Shown here piece by piece: positions 11,759-23,917 of a stretch of 64,000 nt of DNA. Position numbers and translations under genes: made by a program. The notes below the pieces were generated by a model that worked only from the letters and a program-made list of their open reading frames with translations, was not told the DNA's origin and did not search any database. The first letter of the stretch is position 1. Each line of letters starts with the position of its first letter. The stretch is taken from the NCBI GenBank assembly GCA_037179385.1, contig CM074184.1, forward strand, positions 11,550,001 to 11,614,000, in the 5' to 3' direction. The DNA is from Holothuria scabra (taxonomy: Eukaryota; Echinodermata; Holothuroidea; Aspidochirotida; Holothuriidae).

Positions 11759-13684
11759 GTTGTTAGTTAGATGGGATGTAATGACCTACCAACACGAATG
11801 TGTCACGTGTCAGCTAGGAAAAATAATGCAGTGGTGGGTTGAAAATTAACTACAAAAGAAAAATTTGGCTAGAATCCTACTACAGACTAGAAATGTGGTT
11901 ACGAAAATCGTAACCACCTACTGTCCATGATTGTCAGTGCAGCTGTGCCAATGTAACTGGGTACGTACCAAAGCTTGGAATATCGTCTTTTTTGGGCCAA
12001 TGTGATTTATCTGAACATAAACAATGCAGTACTGTGTTGGTTGCTTGTTGTAGATATCAACCGTTTGTTACTTTTCGACTCAGAATCTCGAGATGCACAT
12101 GAATGATGCAGGACTGCACTATTTCTCATAATGCTTATCATCAGGCTAATTGAAGAATCACCATCTAGGCCTTTAGGCTGTTCATGCAATGCCGATGTAA
12201 CGGCAGTGATCAACCGTCCTGTTTTATGTTTCGTGCTGTGTCCGGGCAGTTTTGTAAAATTATTGCCACCATGAGTGCCCGGATTACATGTATTTATAAT
12301 GATTTGACAGGTTTTCCCTAATTTTGCTTCAGCCAAGTTAGAGGAAACTCTAGTAAAAGCAACAACTTATGCCACCATCTTTTGCATCTAGACACAATTG
12401 CGGAAAACCAACAAAGTTTCCAAACTCCCCACCCCACCCCTCCTACTAGTTTGACCTCTTCACCAGGGCAGCCATACATGTCCTTCCTGAGAGAAAATAA
12501 ATAGACCTATGGTAACCCTTAGTGCAGACAAAAAAAACTATATACCCTATGCTAAATCTGAGAATGACCATCATTCTGAGAGTTATAAAATACACAAACA
12601 GCCGTGGGTCTTTGGGGGTATGTTATGCCCACGGACTTCCTATATATACATGTGCAGAGGATCATGGGAAAATTGGTCGCTACTGTCAGTTCGCATCAAA
12701 AGATAGCACAGCCGCCGAGAAACTAACTTTTTGCGTGATTTGACGACGAACTTCGAGTCCTGCAATATTTCAAACAAACTTTGGACGTGAATGTGAATCA
12801 ATATCATATCTTTCAATTCGTTTGGTAATTTTGATCTAAAAGTACTACACTATTTCCAAAATGTAACAACTTAGGTTTTTTGATTTTTAGCCACTGGCAC
12901 AGTCCAACTTCTAATACAAAACCATGGGTGATTATTATTGTCACCGACTGCCAGTGCGCGCTAGACCCAACAAAAGCTAAGTATAACTCAAGACTTCCGA
13001 TGTACATTGACAGAACAGACTGCACTAACTTCCTATGCATAGCTTGTCGCTACTGTACGTGTTATTATAGCGAGTAAGCGAGATGACTGCCTGCTATGGT
13101 TTTGTGCATAGAGAAGGATAAGTTCTTCTTACTTCTCAAAATACACCTAGCATTTGTCAAGCCTAAGTCAAGCCTTACGTAACTGCTTCCAAGAGAGAAA
13201 TAACAATGAAGAAAGCTAACGTCAAATGCTAACATAAACGATTAAACCTAGGCCTAAATGCGAACATAAATGTCAAGGTTGTTCTTCAAACTACAAGCAC
13301 TTGCTAGACACGACAGCACAGTGTGTGTGCAGTGTGCACTGTGTCACAATACTACAAAGCTCTTTAGCTTGTTCGTGTTTAGCGACACTGTACGCAATAT
13401 ACTACAGGTACAATGCGGGAATGCGGCCGTTGTGTAATGAGCTAGCATACTGTATACAAATTTGACTTACTCAAGCATTTTTACAAAACAATAAAATACA
13501 TAAATGCCTACATAAAATTGGCTCATTTTTGGCCATATCGTAACCAAAAGTGACCATGAAGTCTCGTTCCCGTCTACAGGACTCACTCTACATAATGAAC
13601 TCAATTGAAGAGCAAACAACTCACTGAGAATCAAGAAACATTGAATGAAAGAACTGTCCGTCCAAAATGAGAAGCATGCCTAAG

Positions 13685-13712
13685 GTACTGTCCATGACGT
13701 CATGGACAGTAC
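13685..13712. promoter_or_regulatory. Perfect 28-bp palindrome centred on a CRE (TGACGTCA)
   Basis: GTACTGTCCATGAC is followed directly by its exact reverse complement. The middle eight bases, 13695-13702, are the consensus cAMP-response element bound by CREB/ATF proteins. It lies in MAP2K4 intron 3. Function is not shown; it could also be the core of an unrecognised palindromic element. Confidence 0.5.
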
Positions 13713-13834
13713 AAAAATTTCAAAAGCAAAGGGGTGGGTCATGTAGAATATTTCTGTGAAGATTACTTTCTTTGAGAAAGCTTAGAATGAGAGAAGGATG
13801 CTGCATGTATGATCTAATAAAGTTTTTACGTTTA

Positions 13835-13889
13835 CCACTGAGTAGTACTTCCACTGAGTAGTACTTCCACTGAGTAGTACTTCCACTGA
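13835..13889. repeat. 16-bp tandem repeat, 3.4 copies
   Basis: CCACTGAGTAGTACTT is repeated exactly three times and then begins a fourth time. Confidence 0.9.
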
Positions 13890-15680
13890 ATGTAAAAGAT
13901 TTCTGCAATTGCAGGGTTAAAACTTAAAACATGAAACAGAAACTCTTTTTCCATTTGAAGATGTAACCAGATATCCCATATCCTGACAGAGGCATGAAAT
14001 CAATATATAGATAACATGAACATTCTACATTTTCAGCAAATCCTTAGAAAGTACTAATGTTGGCACAATTGTGTGAGATTAATTTTTGTTTTTTTTTGAT
14101 AACTGAATTTCTGATTGTCCTTAAAATTAAATGAAGTTGGAATGTTTGAATATCTTTTCATACAGATCTAACATTACCTTACACCATGTATTGTATGGTG
14201 TTGCAAACAAAATTAACTTAATATCCCCTCCAATGGCATCAAACTGAATAAGTTGAAAGAAACGTCAAATAAATGTGCTACGACAACATCACAGGTTCCC
14301 CACAATGCACTAAATCTCAAGAAAGAATTGCATTTCTTTGAAACTTAACATCTTCCGAACACTACAAGATATGCTATTGGGATGCAGCTTTCACTGCCTG
14401 AAAGAAAAAATTTGTAAGCAAATTTTGAAGTCAATGAATTTTTTGTCATACAAGGGGGTAGTAGTAGGACCATAGAATTGCAACAACTTAAAATAGTGAC
14501 ATGATTTAGTCTTCAATATCTCTCTCTTGATAAAAAAGAAATCAACAGCAAGATCTTATCACTTTGCATATCCTGTTCAGTGTTTTCTGTACCATAGCCA
14601 TTTACACAGGAAGGGTTCCCTTATTGCAGCTAGTTATTGTTTTTGTGCACGTACTGTATGGAAAAAGAATTGAGTCACATCCATTATCAATGTCAACTTC
14701 CTTTCCTGTTGTTTTCCATGAAGGATTTTCTTCTAAAGATATCTACCATACTTAAATACTGTCATAGCTGACAATAGACAGTATAGGATTTGATACAAAT
14801 TATGCCCATGCATGATTTATTATTCCGGAAATAGATCCATTGGGAAATTTGTGTTGGGGGGGGGGGAGGAATGGAGGAGGGGGAGAGGAATGTTCTGTTC
14901 TGTTAGTAGGCAGACATATAACTCTACACATATCTAAGCAGCATATGGCATGACATACTTTAGGTCCACTAATATAGCTGGGAACTGCAGGCACCATGCA
15001 TGTTTGTACCATAGGGTACCTACACTGGGGAAAGGCAGTCTGAGGTTGTTTGCACTCAGGAATTGTTATCATAGTATGTCTGATGCCTTTCCCTTCTAGC
15101 TATAGTGAACAGGATAAGTTTTGGAGGAGTTTACATGAAAATTCCCTTTTTTGAGGCATTTTATGAGCTTTCCTGACATTAAGGTTGCTCTTAAGTACAC
15201 CCTGCAAAACTAAATGTTCACCCCATGTTTACAATAAGGCAAAACCGCATGTTGATCCTTTGTTTTCCATTTTTTGTTCTCACATACCCCCAAGTTTGTA
15301 TGATTGTGTCTAATAATGGGGTCAAATATTTAACATACCAATTACTGAAAAATGTTAGTGCCTCACATACTACCTGTTTCTTAATTGATTACTGCAAACA
15401 TTGTGTTTAAAACTGCAGGAACACAGTGTTAACCAGCTAGAGCTTGGGGTATGAACATGAGACCACAGTATTATGGTATCTACAGTAATAGAGGGCTATA
15501 TACATCATGGATGTTATTTTAACAAATTTATGTCTGTCACTCTCTATATAATCTAGTTGGTTGTGTTTTCTTTTTAAGTTGATGCCCACCACTGAAATTG
15601 GCCTAGCTACTGTATATAACCCTGAGAGGTACAGAATCAAGTTTCCAACCTATGAGTAGTAGTGTCAGCACTTATACAAG

Positions 15681-16020
15681 CAGGGTTTCCGTCAGAGGGG
15701 GGAAAGGGGGGGGGGACTGTCAACCCCCTTTCCAGAAGAAGGTGGTTAAAATCCCCCCCTTTTCATTTCCATAAAAATGAGAAAATTGTCAATATCTTGG
15801 TTTCTTACTTAAAATGACAACACTCTTGCAGCAATGCTTGACCTTACACAAACAAATGGCCTTTAAAACCTTCAAATTGCACCTTACAGAAGCCTTGAAG
15901 CAAGCTTTTGTCACCCTGAACCCACTCATAACTTTAGCCTAGGACAGCATCAATTTGGACTTGGGGTTTAGCAGTAATAAATCCCCCCCCCCCTTTTTTT
16001 TGTTTCTGGCGGAATCCCTG
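15681..16020. mobile_element. CAGGG-ended element, copy 1
   Basis: Ends CAGGGTTTCCGTCAGAG and complement of CAGGGATTCCGCCAGAAAC. ACAAG flanks both sides (15676-15680, 16021-16025), a likely 5-bp target duplication. The interior has TCAATATCTTGGTTTCTTA and GAAGCAAGCTTTTG, shared with 32640-32955. A 160-codon plus-strand frame starting at 15955 runs out of it and looks like chance. Confidence 0.65.
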
Positions 16021-16732
16021 ACAAGGATTACTGCATTCAAAATTAAAATTAAAATTGCATGCTACACTGAATGTAATCATGCAGAGGTTTACTCCCACTC
16101 AAAAGTTAGAGCTGGTAGATATTTTGTGGTTAGACTAAACCAAGTTATTCATAGAAGTTGCTTGAAGCCAACAAAAATACTATTTTTTGCCCCACACAGT
16201 GTTGCCAAGCAACTGTACTTTTCAAGTACACTCAGTCCACTAAACAGTCTTACTTGGAGTAGGAGCACTTCCCCCCAGGTATGCAATCCAGGTACTGTTC
16301 TCAGAATTCCAGTCATTCCTTTTCAGATACTAAGCTCGTTAATACCAGACTGTTTGGGTGTGCTCCCTATTGTCCTCTCCATGATCCATACTCCCTTGTG
16401 TGTGGCAAAAAATACCCAAAACTTTTCTGTGGTTTAGAAATGTGTAAACCCTTTTGATTTCCTCAAAAGCAAAGTATGAGTGAAATAGATTCTGTGACCA
16501 AAAAAAGGACCATTGTAGCCCTCACACATACAAACTTGTACAGCTCTTTGTACAGACACAACAGGTATGGTACAATACCACAAAGCAAATAAACTGTTAA
16601 CTATTATCATTGAGGGCTATATGGTCGATTGCAACTGTATTGTAGTAAATGCAACTGGAACAAGCAAATCAGAATTCTTATTTGAAAAGAAAACATAATG
16701 TTAGCTAATATCATGCCCTAAAGTGATTCCCT

Positions 16733-16955
16733 CAAAGGGAAATTGCAGTCAACCCAATTTGAAGGCAATGTGCAGTAGTACACTTTCCTGTTTCATGATT
16801 GGCTCTTTAGAATCATGTGACAATATATTTCTTCTCAAATGTAAAATTTACATGGAGTACCTGCTTGGTTTATTTTGAATATAGGCCTACACAATATCAA
16901 AGTCCTAAAATATTATAAATGATACTTTGAACAGTAATAAGGGGACTAAGAGCAG
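16733..16955. mobile_element. MITE-B copy, degenerate
   Basis: AAAGGGAAATTGCAGTCAACC start, interior TTTCATGATTGGCTC, TCATGTGACA, CTCAAATGTAAAATTT and CTGCTTGGTTTATTTTG, end GGGGACTAAGAGCAGC. TTAA flanks are not preserved. Confidence 0.6.
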
Positions 16956-17184
16956 CTATGCTGCAGAGTTTCAATACTTTTACAGGATACATACAACTCA
17001 TATTGTATGTATGACCAATGGTAATCTTGAAGCAGTGGGACTATGCATTTAAGTTAAATGATGCAACAGAAAACAGAAAATATCCTTTTGTTCATCAGGT
17101 AAGAGTACTGAATCATGCATAAAAAATGGAATTATGAGACAATTCCCATACCCTGACATACAGTCTTCATACAGTGCAGGTAGG

Positions 17185-17495
17185 TGGAAGGCCCAATTCT
17201 CTCACTCCAAACAATGCCAATTCTCATAATCTTCTTACTTACAAGCCCCTCCTACAATTGTCTAAAATTCATCCTCATCCAGACATAATTGCAGTTTATT
17301 GTTGCAGGGTGAGTATAGAAAAGCATGCATAATCAAAGCACTCTCAGTACAGTTCATGCTGTGTCATATACTGTACAGTAAGCTTGGTACTCAACATTGT
17401 TTGAATAAGCTGTCAATCAAAAAGCTGAGGCAATTGAGAATTTTGGTAAACCCCTACAAGAATTGTAGTTTGGGGTGAGAGGATTGGTCCTTCAA
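17185..17495. mobile_element. MITE-A copy
   Basis: Ends AGGCCCAATTCTCTCACTCC and complement of AGGACCAATCCTCTCACCCC. The flanks TGGA and TCAA are decayed TTAA sites. The interior is the same as at 4259-4561. Confidence 0.75.
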
Positions 17496-17721
17496 CAATT
17501 CTTCAGTATGATCATTCAAAAATTTAGCAGAGATTTATAATATTGTGATACAGTACTGTCATGTTATGCCAAAATATTGAACGGTAATCTAACATTAAAA
17601 CGAAAAATTCAATAATGATCATACTGTCATACTAAGTGAAAAGTATGATTATGTAAAGCAAAGTTGAAACTATACATAGCACAAAAATTATACAGCTAGA
17701 TTGAGATTGATCTTATAAAAA

Positions 17722-18990
17722 ACAAGAGCCCAATGGGCACTGTGGTTCCTTGCTGGATATTACAAGAACTAGTGTACAGCCAGTCTTCGAAATAGAGCGA
17801 AAGGAAAGCTCATACTCAATGTTTGTAACATTTTCACAAGGGGTATTTTAGTACTTATATTACATGATATCAATTATTAAATTTTAGTGGCCTTACTTAC
17901 ATTCAACTTGTATAATGCTTGGTGATCCTTCAAAAACATTTCCTCATTTCCATATGTGTTTATGCTTGTAATCAAACTTGATATTATCACCAATAAACAA
18001 TACACAATGTGGTTAGAGAGAGAAAAACACCCCTTGTACCTCTCTCATAAGTTATTTTTACCTGCTCTCAAATAAAACTTGCTATTATTTTAAAACAATC
18101 TACCATTTGTCCTGTTTGCTATCTCTACACAGAAAACAGGGTTTATTCCGCAGTTAAGCAGAAAGCACGTGAATAATGAGGTGTGATAATAGAATGAGGA
18201 TTAGGTTACCCCACAGAGCACAGCAGTATTAAAGAGACATACTGTATAATCCATGCATTACTTCCACTGGCAGAGAGACCAGTTTAATGCAGTGTGATCT
18301 GTGCTCATTGAAATCTACAGATTTCAGTTATTGCCCTCTTACAACTTTGAATGATCCAAAATCTGTGTACAACCCGAAGTAATCATTACTGAACGAATGT
18401 AAAGGCCACAATTCTAAGGTGTTTGAGTGTGTAAGCATGCAAAACCAGATGAGATAAAAAATCTATTGAACCTATCTTTATCTAGCTAACAACATTTTCT
18501 AAATAACATTTCCAGTGGTTGACCTCCAGTGACCTTGATGACCTCTGACCTTAACCAAACACAGATTGATTTGAAATCTGTTCTTTTTACCTTAAAATAC
18601 TGTGTTAAAATGTTTTTCAGTGTTTGACCCCTGGTGACCCCAGATGACCCCTTGACCTTCACCAAACATATCAGATTCCATCCTTACACATTAACACACC
18701 CACACACCAAGTATGACATCTATACAAGTTTCCTACCTTGAAAAATCATGTTGAGAAGGTTTTTAGTTTTTGACCTCTGGTGACCCCAAATGACCTTTGA
18801 CCTCCACCAAAAACGATAGGGCACACCTTCAAACTATGGCACTTCTATATACCAAGTTTCAATTTAATCCAACTTTCCCTTGTTGAGTTACAGCGTACCC
18901 AAGCTAGCGTCACAGACACACACACATACACACACACATACACACACGCCAACCTGACTACATAGGTTCCTTTTGCTAACGCAAGGAACC
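17722..18990 (+). mobile_element. Element E3
   Basis: Starts ACAAGAGCCCAATGGGCAC then GGTTCCTTG, ends with CA-repeats and the hairpin GGTTCCTT...AAGGAACC (18965-18990). It is nearly identical along its length to E4, in the same orientation, 5 kb away. No protein is encoded. Confidence 0.7.
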
Positions 18991-19196
18991 AAAAAAGCTT
19001 CTTCCAACCTGGTTCCAACAAAACTAGTTTTCCTATTGCCTTTCTCTCTCTTTGTTTAATACAACCCTCACTAATCTCTCATAATTTTGTAGAAACCTGC
19101 AGGTGAAGAACACAACTTTTGAAGGTTGAGAGCTAAGATCCTGTTTAGAAACTCAATCAACTGTAAATAAACTTCTCCATCACAAGACAATTTCTG

Positions 19197-19567
19197 TGGT
19201 CTCACGTAACCTGCATTTGAGGTAACACCGTGTTACCTTGCGCTCAAGTAATGTGGGAACGCGGGTAAACGCAGGGTCTGTGTTTAAATTTTGATCCACC
19301 TCAAAACGCAGGGTTAAGCGATTTAAACACCGTGTTTGTTTCAATCAAGCAAGGTCACAGGCGTTTAAGGCACTGATGACAGGTATTCTCTTACATTTGA
19401 CAGTAATCAGTATGTGAAATATTTGACCTCATTACTATGGAAAGACTATCCAATCAACGAAACAAGGGGCATGTGAGAACACAGACTGGAAAACACAGGG
19501 CTAACCTGCGGTTTTGCCTGATTGTAAACACAGGGTAACACCAAGTGTCGCGGGGTACGTGAGACCA
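19197..19567. mobile_element. TIR element (TGGTCTCACGTA ends)
   Basis: TGGTCTCACGTAACC at the left and GGGTACGTGAGACCA at the right form the inverted ends. The interior repeats AACGCAGGGT and AACACAGGGT and has GGTAACACCGTGTTACC. No coding capacity; target duplication not resolved. Confidence 0.5.
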
Positions 19568-20936
19568 AGCCTAATGGCTGGGCAAACATTTTGGTTATCA
19601 GATCAGACAAGATCATCAAAAAGTTACCTTATGCTTGATTTAGCAGAGGCATGAAGCCAAAGACAAAGTACCACAGTAAAAATTATCAAAACTGCATATA
19701 AAAAAGGAGTACTGTACAAACAACAGGCTGCAATGACCCTGTTTTCTTTAGCACACTTTTTTGACCACTTTTCAGCCAAAAAACTCAAGTTCAAATTCTG
19801 ACACCTACATAATTATACAATGGCAGAGAGCTACAAGATGTTACAATAAAAATGTTAAAACATCCCTAAAAACAGCAATACAACAAGCTAGTGGGACAAT
19901 ATCTCAATACATGATATACTCAGATAAAACGTGAGATTTATCTGGTGCTCCAAAACAAATTTGGGATGACTGCTCTTGCCCTTTAAAATGGTGGGAAGGA
20001 GAGGGGAGTGAGAAGGGTAAGGGACTGGAGTGTTTACAAACACTTTCTGCAGCGAGGTTTTTATGAACCATCTAAAGCTCTTCTGTAGCTCTTCTCCACA
20101 TCACTGGTTGCATGATTTGTACAGTAATGGTACAAGGGAAGTACAAGTATATGTCTTGTGTGTTGGATGATGCAAATAAAAAGTCAAAACTGAAGTGTGA
20201 AACGTTTCTCCAAAGGATTACAAAAGGCATATTCCCGGACACAAAATTGATAAAATTTCAAGATATGCAGAAAAACTTTCTTTTTTAGGAGGCAAAAATT
20301 TCATCGCAATAGCATATAGCATTCCAAAAAAGTGATGCAACTTTTTTCTTTTGATTTCGGTGCATCATGTAAATTTGTGATGTCAATTTGTGTGGCCAAT
20401 TAATTTGACATTGCATTCATTTATTTATAATTCTGATGTGGCTGCAGGAAAAATTTACCAACAGTGGTTGTTGTACTCAACATATGTTGAAGGGTAATGA
20501 ATTGATCTATTACAGGTAAAGATATTTTAAAAATTCCCACAGTATAAAATTTCAAGGACAAAAGGACTAACTTATGAAAGTAGGCCAAATGAACCAGAGA
20601 CAATGTGCCCACATTATGCATATGCCTTTCTTCTGTAAGCTTTCTCTTGGCTTCCATACGTTCTAAATCTTATTTGAAACTCAATAGATACATGTTACGT
20701 AACTCAATGCCGAATGAAGGTTAGAAACATTTCAAAGGAGGTAAAAAATATTTCTCTCTTCAAAAGTTACTGTTCCTCAAAGTTAAAACTATGAAGAAAA
20801 AATCTGTTATCATAGTATGCATTAAACAAATCAAACAGAATAAAGAGTGTTAAGGTTTTATCTTCAATTGCAAACATTTTTCTAGGAAGAGAGCACACAA
20901 TTGCCCACGTTATAAGTGGTCTCGTCTGGCTGAGTC

Positions 20937-21430
20937 ATCAAAACCAGTGTTCGATAAAGCGGATCTCTGGCCTCAGACAGTGAACAATTATTTAGTTGCG
21001 TAGTATTTGTGCACCAATGTTAAAGGCCCAATTTTCTCATCCCAAACAGTACCAATTCTCCTATCCTTCTTAATTAAGCCCCTCCCACAATTGTCTGAAA
21101 TTCACCCTCATCCAGACACAATCTTATTTTATTGCTTCAGAGTGAATAGAAAGCTTAATGTGTATATTCAAAACACTATCAGAACAGTTTGTGCTCTGTA
21201 ATATAAGTTTTGATACTCTGCATTGTTTGAATTAGCAGTCAATCAAAAAGCTGAACCAATTGTGAGTTTCTGTTACCCTATACTAGAAGTGTAGTTTGGG
21301 GTGAGCGGATTGTCCCTTTGAGAAAGTTGATGAGCCATAGTATACCCCAACACTAAAATGCACAATCCTACACATGTTTTGCAAAAGTTTTGTCTGCAGG
21401 AGTCCATAGGTTTTCCCTTTCGGGGAAACC
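20937..21430 (+). mobile_element. Element D2, interrupted by MITE-A
   Basis: Shares CAGACAGTGAACAATTAT, GTGCACCAATGTTAA and CACTAAAATGCA with D1, and ends in the hairpin GGTTTTCCCTTTCGGGGAAA plus CC. MITE-A occupies 21020-21321. Confidence 0.65.
21020..21321. mobile_element. MITE-A copy inserted into element D2
   Basis: TTAA at 21020-21023 and TTGA at 21318-21321. It interrupts element D2 exactly where D1 (1-198) has a single TTAA at about position 83-86, so the empty site is present in this window. Confidence 0.85.
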
Positions 21431-22539
21431 AAAAAGACAACTACATACAATATTTACAAAAAGCCCTGTTCTCTGTCAGAAAATGTCCATTTTAGTTTCT
21501 TTCAAGCTAAAGCCTATGACCAGAATGACATGAGAATGAACTGAGCTTCAGAAATAGTTCCTTTTCTCTCTCTGTCTTCCAGGAAAGATTGAAATCTGAC
21601 ACATCCTCCTTGGCTCAACTAGCTAACAGTGATTGCGATAAACAATGTATACAAAAAGGTGAGTCACAGCCATCAGTTGTGCAGCTCAGTGCTAAGTAAT
21701 TTATGAGACAGCTTGTTGCAGAACACTGAACAATATTCTGTCTGTTTGCACAGAACATTTTAATACGTAGACCTGTATATAAAGAGCTATGCACCTAAAG
21801 GGGAAAGAGCAGGTTAAGCAGAACAGATAACTATTAATGTCTGAAGCTTTCAAGGAAATTTTTTAAGATGAATTTTACTTCCTGGAAAAATATATGAAGA
21901 ACCAAGAATCACTAGGGCTGAAATAAGCAATATAGCTGTCATCTTTTTTTCAAAATGCTGGAGGACAATTAAGAGTTACTCTGCTCTCCACTATTGTAAT
22001 GTGTTTGTGTCCAAGTAGTACTTGCAATACAGCAGCAAGCATCCTGAAATACATAGTAGAATTGTATCATTTCTCTTATTACACTTCATCATCTTGTGTT
22101 AATGACACAATGATTCAATTACACAAGATGTAGTAACAGACCATAAGCCTTGGGGTACCAACTAGTGTCAAGGGGAAACTAAATATTAGACTTGTACAGA
22201 ATTTCATAAGTGTAATGCTGAATCACGTCCTGCTAACTGCAGTAAATAAAGTGACTCAAGATACTGGGATAAATAACTCAGCAGTCTTTCCATGATGCTT
22301 TCTGGCTACAAGACAACAGTGCTCTGTTGAGTCCGTTCATAACAAAGTTTTGTCCTGCAAGATTTATTCCTGTGACACATGTACAGTCAACTATCACATG
22401 TGAAAACATGCTCACAAACTGAGACTTTATTTGGGCTATGCATGATTTAAAGTCATGAGGCTCATCAAACCTAGTACAGGGAAACAGTGCATTTTTAATT
22501 GCTTTTTCAGAAAACGCACTTTTTTTAAAATTCAACAAA

Positions 22540-22676
22540 ACTTACCTGGGCGGAGTGCCCAAAGCTACCGACCAGACTAGGGAGGGGGGAGCTAAGCCTG
22601 ACCAGGGAGGTAGAACCAACCCCCCCGAACAGACTTGGGCACGGCCCCAAAGGGGAGACCTGAGCCCAACCCCATA
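22540..22676. other. GC-rich structured island of unknown nature
   Basis: 137 bp of strongly GC-rich sequence in AT-rich surroundings. Nested complementary segments on the plus strand: GGGC (22548-22551) with GCCC (22557-22560); GGGGGG (22584-22589) with CCCCCC (22621-22626); TTGGGC (22635-22640) with GCCCAA (22664-22669), enclosing CCCC-AAA-GGGG (22645-22655). It begins ACTTACCTGG, which on the minus strand reads as a CCAG|GTAAGT splice donor. A minus-strand open frame crosses it. It could be a structured RNA gene, an exon end or part of a transposon. Confidence 0.4.
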
Positions 22677-23917
22677 ACAAGAGCCCAATGGGCACTGTGG
22701 TTCCTTGCTGGATGTTATAAGAACTAGTGAATAACCAGTCTTCAAAATAGAGTGAAGCGAACGCTCACACTCAATGTTTGTAACGTCTTCACAAGGGGTA
22801 TTTTAGTACTTATATTACATGATATCAATGATTAAATTTTTGTGGCCTAACTTACATTCAACTTGTATAATGCTTGGTGATCCTTCAAAAACATTTCCTC
22901 ATTTCCATATGTATTTATGCTGTAATCAAACTTGATATTATCACCTATAAACAATACACAATGTGGCTAGAGAGAGAAAAACACACCCCTTGTACTTCTC
23001 TCATAAGCTATTTTTACCTGCTCTCAAATAAAACTTACTTTAAAACAATCTACCATTTGTCCTGTTTGTTATCTCTACACAGAAAACAGGGTTTATTCAG
23101 CAGTTAAGCAGAAAGCAAGTGATTACTGGGGTGTGATAATAGAATGAAAATTAGGTTACCCCACAGAGCACAGCAGTACTAAAGAGACATACTGTATAAC
23201 TCATGCATTGCTTCCACTGGCAGAGAGACCAGTTAAATGCAGTGTGACCTGTGCTCATTGAAATCTACAGATTTCAGTTCATGCCCTCTTACAACTTAGA
23301 ATGATCCAAAATCTGTGTATAACCCAAAGTAACCATTACTGAATGAATGTAAAGGCCAAATTTCTAAGGTGTTTGAGTGTGTAAGCATGCAAAACCAGGT
23401 GAGATAAAAAATCTATTGAACCTATCTTTATCTAGCTTACAACATTTTCTAAATAACATTTCCAGTGACCTTGATGACCTTTGACCTTAACCAAACACAG
23501 ATTGATTTGAAATCTGTCCTTTTTACCTTAAAATACTGTGTTAAAACATTTTTCAGTGTTTGACCCCTGATAACCCCAGATGGCCCCTTGACCTTCACCA
23601 AACATATCAGATTTCATCCTTACACAATAACACACCCACACACCAAGTATGACATCTATCCAAGTTTCCTACCTTGAAATGTCATGTTAAGAAGGTTTTT
23701 AGTTTTTGACCTCTGGTGACCCCAAATGACCTTTGACCTCCACCAAAAACGATAGGGCACACCTTCAAACTTAACTATGGCACTTCTATATACCAAGTTT
23801 CAATTTAATCCAACTTTCCCTTGTTGAGTTACAGCGTACCCAAGCTAGCGTCACAGACACACACACACACACACGCCAACCTGACTACATAGGTTCCTTT
23901 TGCTAACGCAAGGAACC
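22677..23917 (+). mobile_element. Element E4
   Basis: Same start, body and 3' hairpin (23892-23917) as E3, with a shorter CA run and a few small indels. It abuts the GC-rich island 22540-22676 at its left end. Confidence 0.7.

Noticed and set aside
13835..13889. CRISPR-like repeat array
   Set aside because: Head-to-tail 16-bp tandem repeat without spacers in a eukaryotic intron.
15955..16437. 160-codon plus-strand open frame
   Set aside because: It begins in the end of a CAGGG-ended transposon, has no domain and shows no coding-like composition; chance frame.
22278..22538. 86-codon minus-strand frame
   Set aside because: No domain, and no acceptor in a position that would link it to a MAP2K4 exon.
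22540..22700. U1 snRNA gene
   Set aside because: Only the first ten bases resemble U1; the stem-loop sequences and an Sm site are missing.
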